From: JBDTVS01 sp040007095
GTDB lineage: Bacteria > Acidobacteriota > Vicinamibacteria > Vicinamibacterales > CAVVIG01
DNA: 10,205 bases
Direction of reading: 5' to 3'
Assembly: GCA_040007095.1 (NCBI GenBank)
Contig: JBDTVS010000171.1
Coordinates: forward strand, 1-10,205
The position numbers were made by a program, and so were the translations under genes. The first letter of the stretch is position 1, and each line of letters opens with the position of its first letter. The notes beneath the pieces were generated by a model, which was not told the DNA's origin, searched no databases, and worked only from the letters and a program-made list of their open reading frames with translations. Positions 1 through 7,212 of the stretch are shown here, one piece after another.

Positions 1-294
1 GCCCTCGCCTACAAGCCGACCGACGATGCTGGAGCGCCGGCTACGCACAACGTGCGCGGCGAGATCTTGTCGGGCCTGTTCCAGGCGACGTCACTCGAAA
101 CAGACAAGCGGACCGAACTGACGGTCGAGGTCCAGGTCGACCCGAGGGGATTCATTCCGGCCTGGATCGTCAACTTCTTCCAAAAGAGCTGGCCGCTTCA
201 CACGTTCGAGGCCATCCGAACCCAGGCGGCGAAACCGGACATCGCAATGCCAGAAGCGTTCGTGGACGTGCTGACGCCCACACGGCAATTCTGA
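1..294 (+). CDS. START/SRPBCC-like lipid-binding protein, C-terminal fragment
   Basis: The reading frame is open from the first base and ends at TGA 292-294, so 97 C-terminal residues are visible and the true start lies outside the window; a GTG at 52 is internal. The visible part has a beta-strand run rich in charged residues (ETDKRTELTVEVQVDP), then RGFIPAWIVNFF and SWPLHTFEAIRTQ. That order, a strand ending in a D-P-G/R-G turn, then P-x-W-hydrophobic-N, then a long C-terminal amphipathic helix, is typical of the last strands and helix of START/SRPBCC lipid-binding domains. Such domains bind a hydrophobic ligand in a helix-grip fold; the ligand cannot be told from this piece. Family assignment is by remembered pattern and is moderate; direction and end are solid. 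Confidence 0.6.
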   Translation, partial: ALAYKPTDDAGAPATHNVRGEILSGLFQATSLETDKRTELTVEVQVDPRGFIPAWIVNFFQKSWPLHTFEAIRTQAAKPDIAMPEAFVDVLTPTRQF

Positions 295-839
295 ATCGCG
301 ACGACGAGGCCCGTCACGGTGGCATGCCATCGGGCGATGGTGACTGAGGGCGCGCACGCCCTTTGACGGGAGGCCCGAGCGAGCATCCACCTGGCCATCT
401 TGATGGATTTGCGGCGGCCGGGTTGCGACGTGCACATGGTCCCGCGCCGCGTTGACCCTCGACGTGCGCGTCGCCGGGTGCGCGATGTTTCAGGCGCGGA
501 TTGATCCGGTTCCCTTTCTTGGCAGTACCGAACGCCGACTCCTTTCGTTCGGGCGGCCGTCCGACCGCGATCGAGCTACTCGTTCCGACGGGCGCGTTCG
601 TGTTCGGAGAGTGTGGTGCATGGACCGGACTGCGTCACCGAGTCTCTCGGTCGTGAATGCGGACGCGCCACCCATCAACAACGGACTTGCGGTCGATCGC
701 GTAGATCTCGAGGATCCCACAAGGTGATCTCCTTGCTGTCCATGAGGAGCAAACAGTCCCGCGTTTTGCCCCTGTCGAAAGGAGGACCACTCGGTTCAGT
801 GGGTCTCGCCTCCGTGCCACACTGTTGCGCGTGCGCACG
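295..839. other. 545-base stretch without a supported gene
   Basis: Short open frames occur here on both strands (for example 452-727 plus and 490-720 minus), but they are Arg/Ser-rich, lack ribosome sites and resemble nothing I know. Just after the START gene stop there is an imperfect nested hairpin: CCATC/GATGG around the loop GGGC at 327-340, with GTCAC and GTGAC outside (313-344). It could end that transcript but has no T-run. A 10-base palindrome TGGCATGCCA lies at 320-329. A purine-rich AAAGGAGG at 778-785 is too far from the next start (840) to serve it. Confidence 0.5.
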
Positions 840-1478
840 ATGAAGCCTGTCAGTAGATGCTGTTTCGCTCTGCTTGTCGCGGTGCTGTTGACGGCCTGCG
901 GGTCCAGTCAGCCTCCGACGGCACCCACCCAGCCACCATCTTCATCAGCGACACCGCTCACGATCGCACCGGTCCCCGTCAATCTCGCCCCCTACAACCG
1001 GGATGACTGGAAGCTGTGGATCGATGCAGACGGAGATTGCCAGGACACGCGGGCGGAGGTCCTGATCGAAAAAAGCCTCGTCCCGGTGGTCTTCCGCGAC
1101 TCGAGGCAGTGCGTCGTGAACAGTGGGCGCTGGACCGATCCCTACACCAATCGAGCCGTCACCGATGCCAGCGAGCTGGACATCGACCACCTCGTGCCGC
1201 TCGCCAATGCCTACCGCTCCGGGGGCTGGCAGTGGACGCCCGCACAAAAGGAACGATACGCCAATGATTTGTCTTACCCGCTACACCTGCTCGCCGTCAC
1301 CACTTCAGCGAACCGAGCCAAGGGTGACAACGGTCCCGACGCGTGGCGGCCGTCCAATACCGCGTTCTGGTGCGAGTACGCTACGGCGTGGGTCCATGTG
1401 AAGCAAGCGTGGCTTCTGACGGCCACACCGGCGGAATGGCAAGCATTGCAGGACATGCTGCTGCGCTGCTCGACGTAA
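840..1478 (+). CDS. Lipoprotein with HNH nuclease domain (DUF1524/GmrSD C-terminal type)
   Basis: A 212-residue protein. I chose ATG 840 over TTG 825 because it places a classic lipoprotein signal at the N-terminus: basic start, hydrophobic core FALLVAVLL, lipobox L-T-A-C with Cys20, then a Ser/Pro/Thr-rich linker (about residues 21-45). The rest matches HNH-family nucleases of the DUF1524 type: the metal-site strand LDIDHLVPLANAYRSGGW (Asp114, Asp116, His117), W-x-P near residue 125, YANDL, and the closing NRAKGDNGPDAWRP block (Asn158 to about 170), followed by a helical tail with two Cys. Family members are DNA/RNA nucleases, many secreted. The expected role is a membrane-tethered, extracytoplasmic nuclease for nucleic-acid scavenging or as an effector; that role is inference. 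No good Shine-Dalgarno is visible and neighbours are transcribed separately. A GCGAGCTCGC palindrome (1492-1501) follows the stop. Confidence 0.82.
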   Translation: MKPVSRCCFALLVAVLLTACGSSQPPTAPTQPPSSSATPLTIAPVPVNLAPYNRDDWKLWIDADGDCQDTRAEVLIEKSLVPVVFRDSRQCVVNSGRWTDPYTNRAVTDASELDIDHLVPLANAYRSGGWQWTPAQKERYANDLSYPLHLLAVTTSANRAKGDNGPDAWRPSNTAFWCEYATAWVHVKQAWLLTATPAEWQALQDMLLRCST

Positions 1479-1524
1479 CTCGCCGGCACGAGCGAGCTCG
1501 CGGGGCTGCCTAACTCGAACCCGA

Positions 1525-1538
1525 TTGGCCTTCGCCAA
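1525..1538. other. Small hairpin between the nuclease gene and the M13 pseudogene
   Basis: TTGGC (1525-1529) and GCCAA (1534-1538) pair around a CTTC tetraloop. It lies 46 bases after the nuclease stop and 76 bases before the M13 start. There is no T-run, so a terminator role is only possible. Confidence 0.3.
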
Positions 1539-1614
1539 CCGATACGTGATGAGGCACGACGCGATGCACTTGGTCGTTGAGTCGCCTGTTTGTCTGGTGT
1601 AGCGTCTCCTGCGT

Positions 1615-2468
1615 ATGGAGCTATCCCGATCGATTATCCTCGCGCTCGGATTGACCGTCGCCGTTGGACCCATCTCGGCGCAGAACGGCGCTCCTCGGGT
1701 CCCCGGCATCGACACCGCGGGCATGGACCGCTCGGTCAGACCGCAAGACGACTTCTTCCGCTTCGTCAACGGCGCATGGGCCGACAAGACCCTGATTCCC
1801 CCGGATCGCGCGAACTACGGCACCATCCTCATGCTGCGCGACCAATCCCAAGAGGCCGTACGAGGCATTCTGGAAGCTGAAGCAGCCACGCCCGCGGCGC
1901 AGGGCTCGATCGGGCAGAAGGTTGGCGACTTCTACAAGAGCTTCACCGCCGCCGCGCAGATTGAGCATCTCGGTGTCCAGCCGCTGTCCGCGGAACTGGC
2001 GGCCATCGAAGGTCTCTCGAGCGCGCGCGACTTGCCGGCCGCGTTCGCCCGGGCCGCGCGCCTCGGCGTTGGCGTGCCACTTTCGGTTGTTGTCGGCCAG
2101 GACCCGCAGCACTCCGATGTGTACGCGGTGCTCGTATCGCAAGCGGGTCTCGGCATGCCCGACCGCGACTACTACCTGCGCCCGGACGAACGATTCGTCG
2201 CGATTCGCAAGGCCTACACGGACTACGTGGCCCGGCTCTTCACGCTCGCCACGCTGAAGGACCCAAGCGGCGCCGCCGCGCGCATTCTTGCTTTCGAGAC
2301 GACGCTGGCACAAAAGCAGTGGGACCGCGCGAAAAGCCGACGTGCATTCGCCCGGGATGTGCCGCGCGTTCGTGCCGCTCACAAACATCGATGCGTTCTA
2401 TGCCGCATTCAATCTGCAGCCAGGAGATAAGCTCTACCGCGCGGGCCGATCGCGTGACGATCTGGTAG
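1615..2468 (+). pseudogene. M13-family metallopeptidase (PepO/neprilysin-like), internally deleted and frameshifted
   Basis: From ATG 1615 there is a signal peptide (cleavage probably after ISA, residue 22) and then a recognisable M13 N-terminal domain: MDRSVRPQDDFFRFVNGAWA, IPPDRANYGT, and GLGMPDRDYYL around residues 181-191. Homology holds to about residue 240 (QKQWDRAKSR, near 2333). The next recognisable protein is the extreme C-terminus of the same family, in another frame: KADVHSPGMCRAFVPLTN and NIDAFYAAFNLQPGDKLYRA (about 2333-2443). A second shift restores ADRVTIW and the natural stop TAG 2466-2468. M13 enzymes are usually 650-700 residues and carry HExxH and ExxxD zinc motifs in the middle; both are absent, so roughly 400 residues are gone. 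The locus cannot encode an active peptidase. A stray 271-residue frame runs to 2430 and may make a secreted fragment. Confidence 0.85.
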
Positions 2469-2485
2469 CACGGTCGCGGCATGAG

Positions 2486-2495
2486 AAGGAGAAGG
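2486..2495 (+). promoter_or_regulatory. Ribosome binding site of the TAG-interrupted gene
   Basis: A purine run AAGGAGAAGG ends two bases before ATG 2498, with its AGGAG core about 7 bases upstream. It is the reason for placing the original start at 2498 and not at the downstream GTG 2660. Confidence 0.6.
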
Positions 2496-2497
2496 TC

Positions 2498-3313
2498 ATG
2501 AACTGGCGCACAGTGCATCGTGCGGGCGGTTGGTTGACCGCGCTGACCGTATCCTCGTTGATGCTCGCCGCGCAGGGCAGGGTGACGGAGGCGTCTTAGC
2601 CGTTTTTCGGGCGGTGGACGCTGAACGCGGCAAAGAGCGATCTCACGACGACGCGTCTCGTGTTCACGACCAGCCCGTCCGGCGACATCACCATGATGAT
2701 GCAAGGGCTCTCGCAGACCTTCCGCATCGACGGAAAAGAACGCCCTGGGGTACTCGGGTCGACGATGGTGTGGACGGAGACCGGGCCGCGATCGTGGCGT
2801 ACGGTCTACAAAATGGCGTCGGTGGATAACAACATCGACAATTTCACCCTATCGGCCGACGGCCAGACGCTGACCATGACCACCGACGTGCTGGTACCAG
2901 CCAAATCCCGACAGACGATGGTGTTCAGGCGGGCATCCGGCGGCGCTGGACTGATCGGTACGTGGCAAACCAAGAGCCTGCAGCCGAGCGACAATTCGCT
3001 CGAACTGACGGCCGCCGCCGGACCGCGCGTGAAAGTGCACTGGCTCCCGCTCGATGGCACGGCAGTCGTGACGCCAGACGGCCAAGAGGCGCCGATCACG
3101 GGGCCCGCGTCCAGCGTTGCACCCGGCATGACCGCCGCACTGAAGGTCACGGGCCCACGCACCTTCGATCTCTCCATGAAGATGAATGGGGCCAACGTGG
3201 TGTCTGGCCACTTCACGGTCGCCGCCACAGGCAAGACCATGACGGCGAGTTCCACCTTCGGCCCTCCTGGACCGACGGAAGAGCACGTGACCATGGCATT
3301 CGATAAATACTGA
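2498..3313 (+). pseudogene. Secreted beta-rich GxW protein interrupted by an in-frame TAG
   Basis: One frame runs from ATG 2498, after a good ribosome site, to TGA 3311-3313, broken only by TAG at 2597-2599 (codon 34). The first 33 codons encode a signal peptide (WLTALTVSSLMLAAQG). Directly after the TAG comes PFFGRWTLNAAKSDL, the N-terminal strand signature of a widespread group of small secreted proteins (G-x-W-x-L-N-x-x-K-S), followed by repeated beta strands such as QTFRIDGKE, WRTVYKM, LTMTTDVLVP and GLIGTWQTKSL. There are two G-x-W units, at about codons 38 and 155, suggesting a duplicated barrel-like fold. Function is unknown. The stop would separate export signal from mature domain. 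The sense of the frame on both sides argues for a recent nonsense change or a sequencing error; restart at GTG 2660 (217 residues, no signal) is the alternative. The gene follows the M13 pseudogene by 29 bases. Confidence 0.72.
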
Positions 3314-3340
3314 ACACCGGACGGAACGTCCGAGATGTTC
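3312..3340. terminator. Hairpin at the end of the GxW gene, between convergent genes
   Basis: Beginning inside the stop codon of the GxW gene, CGGACG (3318-3323) pairs with CGTCCG (3327-3332) around GAA, and outer arms GAACA (3312-3316) and TGTTC (3336-3340) extend it. An alternative hairpin GAGAT/ATCTC overlaps at 3332-3345. No T-run follows on either strand, so intrinsic termination is uncertain, but the place between two convergent genes fits. Confidence 0.45.
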
Positions 3341-3497
3341 ATCTCGTGATGGCGCTCGGCCGTAATGGCCCATCACCAACAGTCCGCCGCCTTTCGCCAC
3401 CCATCGTTCGACCGTTGTCGATCATCGGCCGGATGAAGCCCGGTATCTCCATTCTGAGCTGCACCCGGCCGGGATGCAGCTCACGAAGAAGACTCGC

Positions 3498-4427
3498 CTA
3501 TCCGGCGACGAGCGCCGTCTCCAGCGAATGTCGGCGTGGCCCATTGGGGAGGGAAGGGCCGGGCAGCACGAAGGTCTCGCCAACGCTCGACAGGGCGACA
3601 CGCGTCGGAGAGAGTGCGCGCTTGAACCGTTGAATCGGTTCATCCATCGGTTCCCAGCTGAGGCGGAACGTCTGATGATGAACCGGGACGACGAAGCGTG
3701 CGCGCGCTTGATCGGCCATCTCTACGGCCTGCTCGGGCGTGCAGTGACTCTCGATCCACGGGTTGTAGGCGCCGATCGGCACCACCATCACATCGGTCGG
3801 CTTCCGGCCAACCGCCGCGAAGCTCGTTCGCGCGGTGTCGCCGGCGATGCAGATCCGCCGTCCCTCGCGCTCGAGGACGTAGCCGTTGAACCCACGATGG
3901 ACGTCGGTTCTCATCCGGGCGCCCCAGTGTCGCACCCTGAAGGCGTCGACGGTGAGATCGCCACGACGGGTGTGGAACCGTGTCGAATCGCCCCAACCCA
4001 GTTCGGCCACCCGGCGAAACTGCATGGGGGTCAGAAGATCCGCCGTGGCCGCTGCCGTGATCACCGTGACGTCGCGCCGCAGGCGGCGCAGCGTGCCGAG
4101 ATCGAGGTGATCCATGTGCGCATGCGTCAGGAGGACGAAGTCGAGCGGCGGCAGTTCATTCGCCTTCAGTGCCGGAGCGAGGTAGCGCTTGGGTCCGAAG
4201 GTCAGGGGGCCGACGCGGACACCGATCCGCGCCCGCAATGCGGGATCGGTCAGGATCCAGACGCCGTAGAAGTTGATCAGGACCGTCGCATGACCAAGCC
4301 ACGCGAGCGTCAGCTGATCATCTCGCCATCGCCGCGGGTCGGGTGTGTGAGGGGCCGGGCGAATCGTCCGGAGATATCCTTCGCTGAGACGCCGTAAATG
4401 TTTGAGATCGCTGACTGAAATTCTCAT
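3498..4427 (-). CDS. MBL-fold metal-dependent hydrolase, UlaG/NAPE-PLD-like (Lactamase_B_2)
   Basis: A 309-residue cytoplasmic protein without signal peptide, ATG at 4425-4427 and TAG at 3498-3500. Visible marks of the family: WLGHATVLINFYGVWILTDP (about residues 43-62), the metal motif THAHMDHLD (His102, His104, Asp106, His107), RHWGAR (His167), the bridging Asp in IAGDTA (Asp197), and VPVHHQTF (His250/251). The G-H-A-T start of the fold and the W-G-A-R segment place it in the L-ascorbate-6-phosphate lactonase / N-acyl-phosphatidylethanolamine phospholipase D branch, not among beta-lactamases. These enzymes hydrolyse phosphodiesters or lactones; the substrate here is unknown. The protein looks intact and all metal ligands are present. 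It is convergent with the GxW gene and stands alone. No convincing ribosome site precedes it, though the N-terminus (about 40 extra residues before the fold) is plausible. Confidence 0.88.
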   Translation of the reverse strand: MRISVSDLKHLRRLSEGYLRTIRPAPHTPDPRRWRDDQLTLAWLGHATVLINFYGVWILTDPALRARIGVRVGPLTFGPKRYLAPALKANELPPLDFVLLTHAHMDHLDLGTLRRLRRDVTVITAAATADLLTPMQFRRVAELGWGDSTRFHTRRGDLTVDAFRVRHWGARMRTDVHRGFNGYVLEREGRRICIAGDTARTSFAAVGRKPTDVMVVPIGAYNPWIESHCTPEQAVEMADQARARFVVPVHHQTFRLSWEPMDEPIQRFKRALSPTRVALSSVGETFVLPGPSLPNGPRRHSLETALVAG

Positions 4428-5336
4428 GTGGACAGACTGGAGGACCGTCGCTTCTTAGGACGCGCATCCTCGAACTGGCGTTCCCACGTGCCCAGACAGG
4501 TCTCTCGGCCCGCCCTCGGTCGAGCACTCGATGGTCGCGCGGGCGAGGGACGATGCGGCCGCGAGAGCGAAGAAGCCGTTTGCGGCAAAGGTGAAGGCTT
4601 AGCCCCGCCGACTCGGTCACAAGGTCCTCATCGACGGAGCTGGATGATCCATCCATGGCACCTCGCCTCTTCCGCCCATGTAAGCGAGGGCGCCAGATTA
4701 GCACTCCCAGGCCGATGCCACCGCTTCGGATACGCCGGGCACCCCCAGGTTCGTAACACGTCCACGACCTCAGCTCACGAATTCAGGGTCTCCCTTATCC
4801 TCGATGAACGCCGCGGCAACTTATTCCGATACAACTCGTTGAAACGACGACGACTTGCGGAACTGGACGCGGCTCATGTTGGGCTACCTCATCAGCCCCC
4901 GCCAGTTGCTCCGACTCGCGTTTTGTGCACGCCGTGGCCGCGAGCAACGCCACCGCGGGCGAGCAGGTCCACATTCGGGCGGAGTGGGCGCTCGCCGGGG
5001 CTGACGCGCTGTCCGCGTTATGGCACGCGGCTGTTAAACGATTGTTTCCACTGCATTCGCACCGATGTGCTCGACTTCTCGGTCGCACGGCTCGACGTGC
5101 TCGCCTGTCGGTTCTGCGGGGCCTCGGTCGAATGAGGCAGAACCCCGAAGATGCGCTCAGAACCGAAGTCAGTGCCGCGCGACAACAGTCTTCCTGACCC
5201 CGCTACGGATCTCGATGGCGCGCGTCACGTATTGCATCTTGATCGCATACTACGTCAGGCGCAATGATGCCTCTCGTGACGGTCGCGCGACGTCACGCTG
5301 TACTCTGCGTACCAACGACTCCGAAGGAGATCCAAA
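4428..5336. other. 909-base stretch without a supported gene
   Basis: Long open frames here (4428-5135 plus, 4795-5088 minus) are rich in Arg, Ser and Pro, lack ribosome sites and show no family resemblance. Structures seen: inverted repeat GGCGAGC (4958-4964) / GCTCGCC (4990-4996), and a stronger hairpin at 5110-5144. A minus-strand open stretch at 4455-4598 has codon usage like real genes but no start and no recognisable family. The last 20 bases are the leader of the NHL gene, with AAGGAGA at 5324-5330. The stretch may hold decayed genes and the promoter of the NHL operon; I could not pick a clear -35/-10 pair. Confidence 0.5.
5110..5144. other. Bulged hairpin in the intergenic region
   Basis: GGTTCTG (5110-5116) pairs with CAGAACC (5138-5144); inside, CCTC (5122-5125) pairs with GAGG (5134-5137), leaving a CGGGG bulge on one side and the loop GGTCGAAT. 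No T-run follows. It could be a processed RNA element or a remnant of a mobile repeat; function is not known. Confidence 0.35.
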
Positions 5337-6497
5337 ATGCGTAGGCTTGCTGTCTCGTCAATCGGGTCGCTGCTCGCCGTGAGCGTGCTCTGGTCGCTCA
5401 ACCTCGCCGCGCAGCGAGACGACGGTGCGCGCGGAGGCGCAGATCTTTCGTTGGGGCCTTATGAGCCTGTCGCCGACTGGCCGATCCACGATTGGGCGAG
5501 GCCGGGCTACATTTGGGGTTCACAGTCGGGGATTTTCCCTGAGTCATCGAACCGCGTCTTCTTGGCCAGCCGCGGCGAGCTGAAAGTCCCGGGAACACCA
5601 CCCCGGAACTTCAATGGCGTGTGGGCCGCCCTCGGCCTTGGTGGAGCAACAACCCCACTGCCGGAGTTTCGCAACTGCATCGTCATTGTCGACGGCAAAG
5701 GGAAGATGATCGAATCGTGGACGCAGTGGGATCACCTTTTCGAAGGTGGCCGCGGACCGCACCAGATCTACATCAGTCCGTACGATCCCGAGAGACGGGT
5801 CTGGGTCGTCGACGACATGCGCCACGTGATCTTCATCTTCTCGAACGACGGCAAGATGCTCTTGAAGACGCTCGGGGAGCTCGACGAGTTCGGCGACAAC
5901 GACGACGAGAAGCGCTTCCGGCGGCCGACCGACATCGCGTGGCTGCCAGACGGCACCTTCTTTGTCGCCGACGGCTACGGGAATAAACGCGTGGTGAAGT
6001 TCGACAAGGAGGGCAAGTTCCTGAAGCGAGCGTTGAGCGGAGCACCCACGCCGTTCAATACCGTGCACGGGATTGCCGTCGCCGGCTCTCCGCCGCGCGT
6101 GTTCGTGTCCGATCGGAGCAACCGCCGCATTCAGGTGTTCGACACGGACCTCAACTTCATCGAATACTGGCCGAACATCGCGCCGCACACGATCGTGGCG
6201 AGCGCGGACGGGCACATCTGGGCCTACGATCAAACCAGCGAGAAAATGGCCAAGTTCGACCTGAGCGGGCACCTGGAATACTCGTTTGGGACGTCCGGCG
6301 TCAACGGCACCGGGAGCGATCAGACCAAGTTCTGGGGCGTGCATCAGATCGCGGCGGACTCGGACGGCAACCTGTATGTCGCCGAGGTCTTCAACGGCCG
6401 GGCGGACAAGTTTGTGCCAAGGCCCGGGGCCGATCCGAAGACGCTCGTCTGGGGTCAGCCGCTCATGCCGAAACGAACCACACGCCCTGGCAACTAA
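5337..6497 (+). CDS. Secreted NHL-repeat beta-propeller protein
   Basis: A 386-residue protein starting at ATG 5337, six bases after AAGGAGA. The N-terminus is a signal peptide (MRRLAVSSIGSLLAVSVLWS, cleavage near NLAAQ, residue 26). NHL-type repeats follow, each with a P-x-x-I or H-x-I turn, a D-G or D-x turn, then a V-x-D/A strand and an R-V/I-x-x-F strand: about 141-170 (GPHQIYISP), 196-225 (RPTDIAWLPDGTFFVADGYG), 240-268 (VHGIAV, VFVSDRSNRRIQVFD), 283-310 (weak) and 335-360 (GVHQIAADSDGNLYVAEV). With the first 140 residues this fits a six-bladed propeller. Such propellers occur in peptidyl-alpha-hydroxyglycine alpha-amidating lyase-like and other extracytoplasmic proteins; they bind ligands or act as lyases, and the activity here cannot be told. 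It is the first gene of an operon with the secreted protein 35 bases downstream. Confidence 0.88.
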   Translation: MRRLAVSSIGSLLAVSVLWSLNLAAQRDDGARGGADLSLGPYEPVADWPIHDWARPGYIWGSQSGIFPESSNRVFLASRGELKVPGTPPRNFNGVWAALGLGGATTPLPEFRNCIVIVDGKGKMIESWTQWDHLFEGGRGPHQIYISPYDPERRVWVVDDMRHVIFIFSNDGKMLLKTLGELDEFGDNDDEKRFRRPTDIAWLPDGTFFVADGYGNKRVVKFDKEGKFLKRALSGAPTPFNTVHGIAVAGSPPRVFVSDRSNRRIQVFDTDLNFIEYWPNIAPHTIVASADGHIWAYDQTSEKMAKFDLSGHLEYSFGTSGVNGTGSDQTKFWGVHQIAADSDGNLYVAEVFNGRADKFVPRPGADPKTLVWGQPLMPKRTTRPGN

Positions 6498-6532
6498 TCT
6501 CGGTCGTCGCTTGGACGTCAAGGAGGACACGC

Positions 6533-7060
6533 ATGAGACGAGCGGTGCTGTTGTCATTTGCGGCACTGGCCCTGACCGCGCCCGTCGCGCTATATGGCCA
6601 AGGACCAGGGCCCACGGTGAAGGTACCGAACTTCGCCGGGAACTGGGTGTACCAGGTGCCTCCTCCGGTGGAGGGTCGAGGTGCTGGCCCAAGGGTCGGC
6701 GGTCTGGACGGCGGCGGCTACACCAACTGGGGTCCGGTGGCCGCGACGCTCATCATCACCCAAACCGCGACAGAGATCACGCTCGATCGAGGGTCTGGGG
6801 AGACCAAGTGGGTCTATAGATTGGATGGCACCGAGCTCGTGATTCCGGATCCCTCAAACAAAGAGCCGGGCGGACCGTACCCCTTCAAGACGAAGACACG
6901 AGTGGACGGCGCCAAGCTGATCTTGTACACACGCCAGGGGTTGAACCAGCAAAGGGACATTCTCACCGTGAACGGCAATGTGTTGAACATGACGCGCGAC
7001 ACCGAGACGCCGCCGGGATCCGGAATCGATATCAAGCTGGTCTACAGCAAGGCGATTTAG
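6533..7060 (+). CDS. Small secreted beta-rich protein, function unknown
   Basis: A 175-residue protein from ATG 6533, with an excellent ribosome site AAGGAGG (6520-6526) six bases upstream. The signal peptide is MRRAVLLSFAALALTAPVAL with likely cleavage before or after YGQ (about residue 23). The mature part opens with NFAGNWVYQVPPP, then a Gly-rich loop (about residues 42-62), then alternating strands: ATLIITQTATEITLDRG, TKWVYRLDGTELVIPD, KTRVDGAKLILYTRQ, RDILTVNGNVLNMTRDTE, ending DIKLVYSKAI. The G-N-W opening and the strand-DG-strand rhythm resemble the interrupted GxW protein at 2498-3313, so both may be lipocalin- or barrel-like exported proteins common in Acidobacteria; no defined family is claimed. 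The gene is 35 bases after the NHL propeller gene, so the two are probably co-transcribed and may act together outside the cytoplasm. Confidence 0.8.
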   Translation: MRRAVLLSFAALALTAPVALYGQGPGPTVKVPNFAGNWVYQVPPPVEGRGAGPRVGGLDGGGYTNWGPVAATLIITQTATEITLDRGSGETKWVYRLDGTELVIPDPSNKEPGGPYPFKTKTRVDGAKLILYTRQGLNQQRDILTVNGNVLNMTRDTETPPGSGIDIKLVYSKAI

Positions 7061-7165
7061 GGTCGCGATTCGAGTGTCCGCTATTCTTCCGCGACGGCCG
7101 GCGGACGGAGTCAGAGCCCCCAAAGCGAGGAAGAGCCGGATTCGGGCGCCTGTTCCACGAAGAAC

Positions 7166-7212
7166 TGGTGCGCCGCGCCGCCCAGAACAGGGCGGCGCAA
7201 GGCCTTGCACCA
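7166..7212. terminator. Nested strong hairpin between the NHL operon and the antitoxin gene
   Basis: GCGCCGCCC (7175-7183) and GGGCGGCGC (7190-7198) form a perfect nine-pair GC stem around AGAACA; outer arms TGGTGC (7166-7171) and GCACCA (7207-7212) add six more pairs across short internal loops. It ends 28 bases before the antitoxin start. It may terminate the operon upstream (no T-run) or act as an operator or leader structure for the toxin-antitoxin pair; the sequence does not decide. Confidence 0.45.

Noticed and set aside
825..839. TTG 825 as start of the nuclease lipoprotein
   Set aside because: It adds five residues before an already complete lipoprotein signal and has no better ribosome site.
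3474..4397. A 307-codon plus-strand open frame fully antisense to the MBL hydrolase
   Set aside because: The minus strand has complete MBL motifs; the antisense frame is Arg/His/Gly-rich and is the usual by-product of GC-rich codon use.
4958..5039. Possible integron attC site: GTTAAAC at 5033-5039 fits GTTRRRY, with GGCGAGC/GCTCGCC upstream
   Set aside because: No partner RYYYAAC box was found at the right distance upstream, and no cassette gene or integrase is present.
4428..5135. A 235-codon plus-strand open frame starting beside the MBL gene start
   Set aside because: No ribosome site, skewed Arg/Ser/Pro composition, and no family pattern.
5544..6692. A 382-codon minus-strand open frame
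   Set aside because: It is antisense to the NHL gene, whose repeats, signal peptide and ribosome site are clear.
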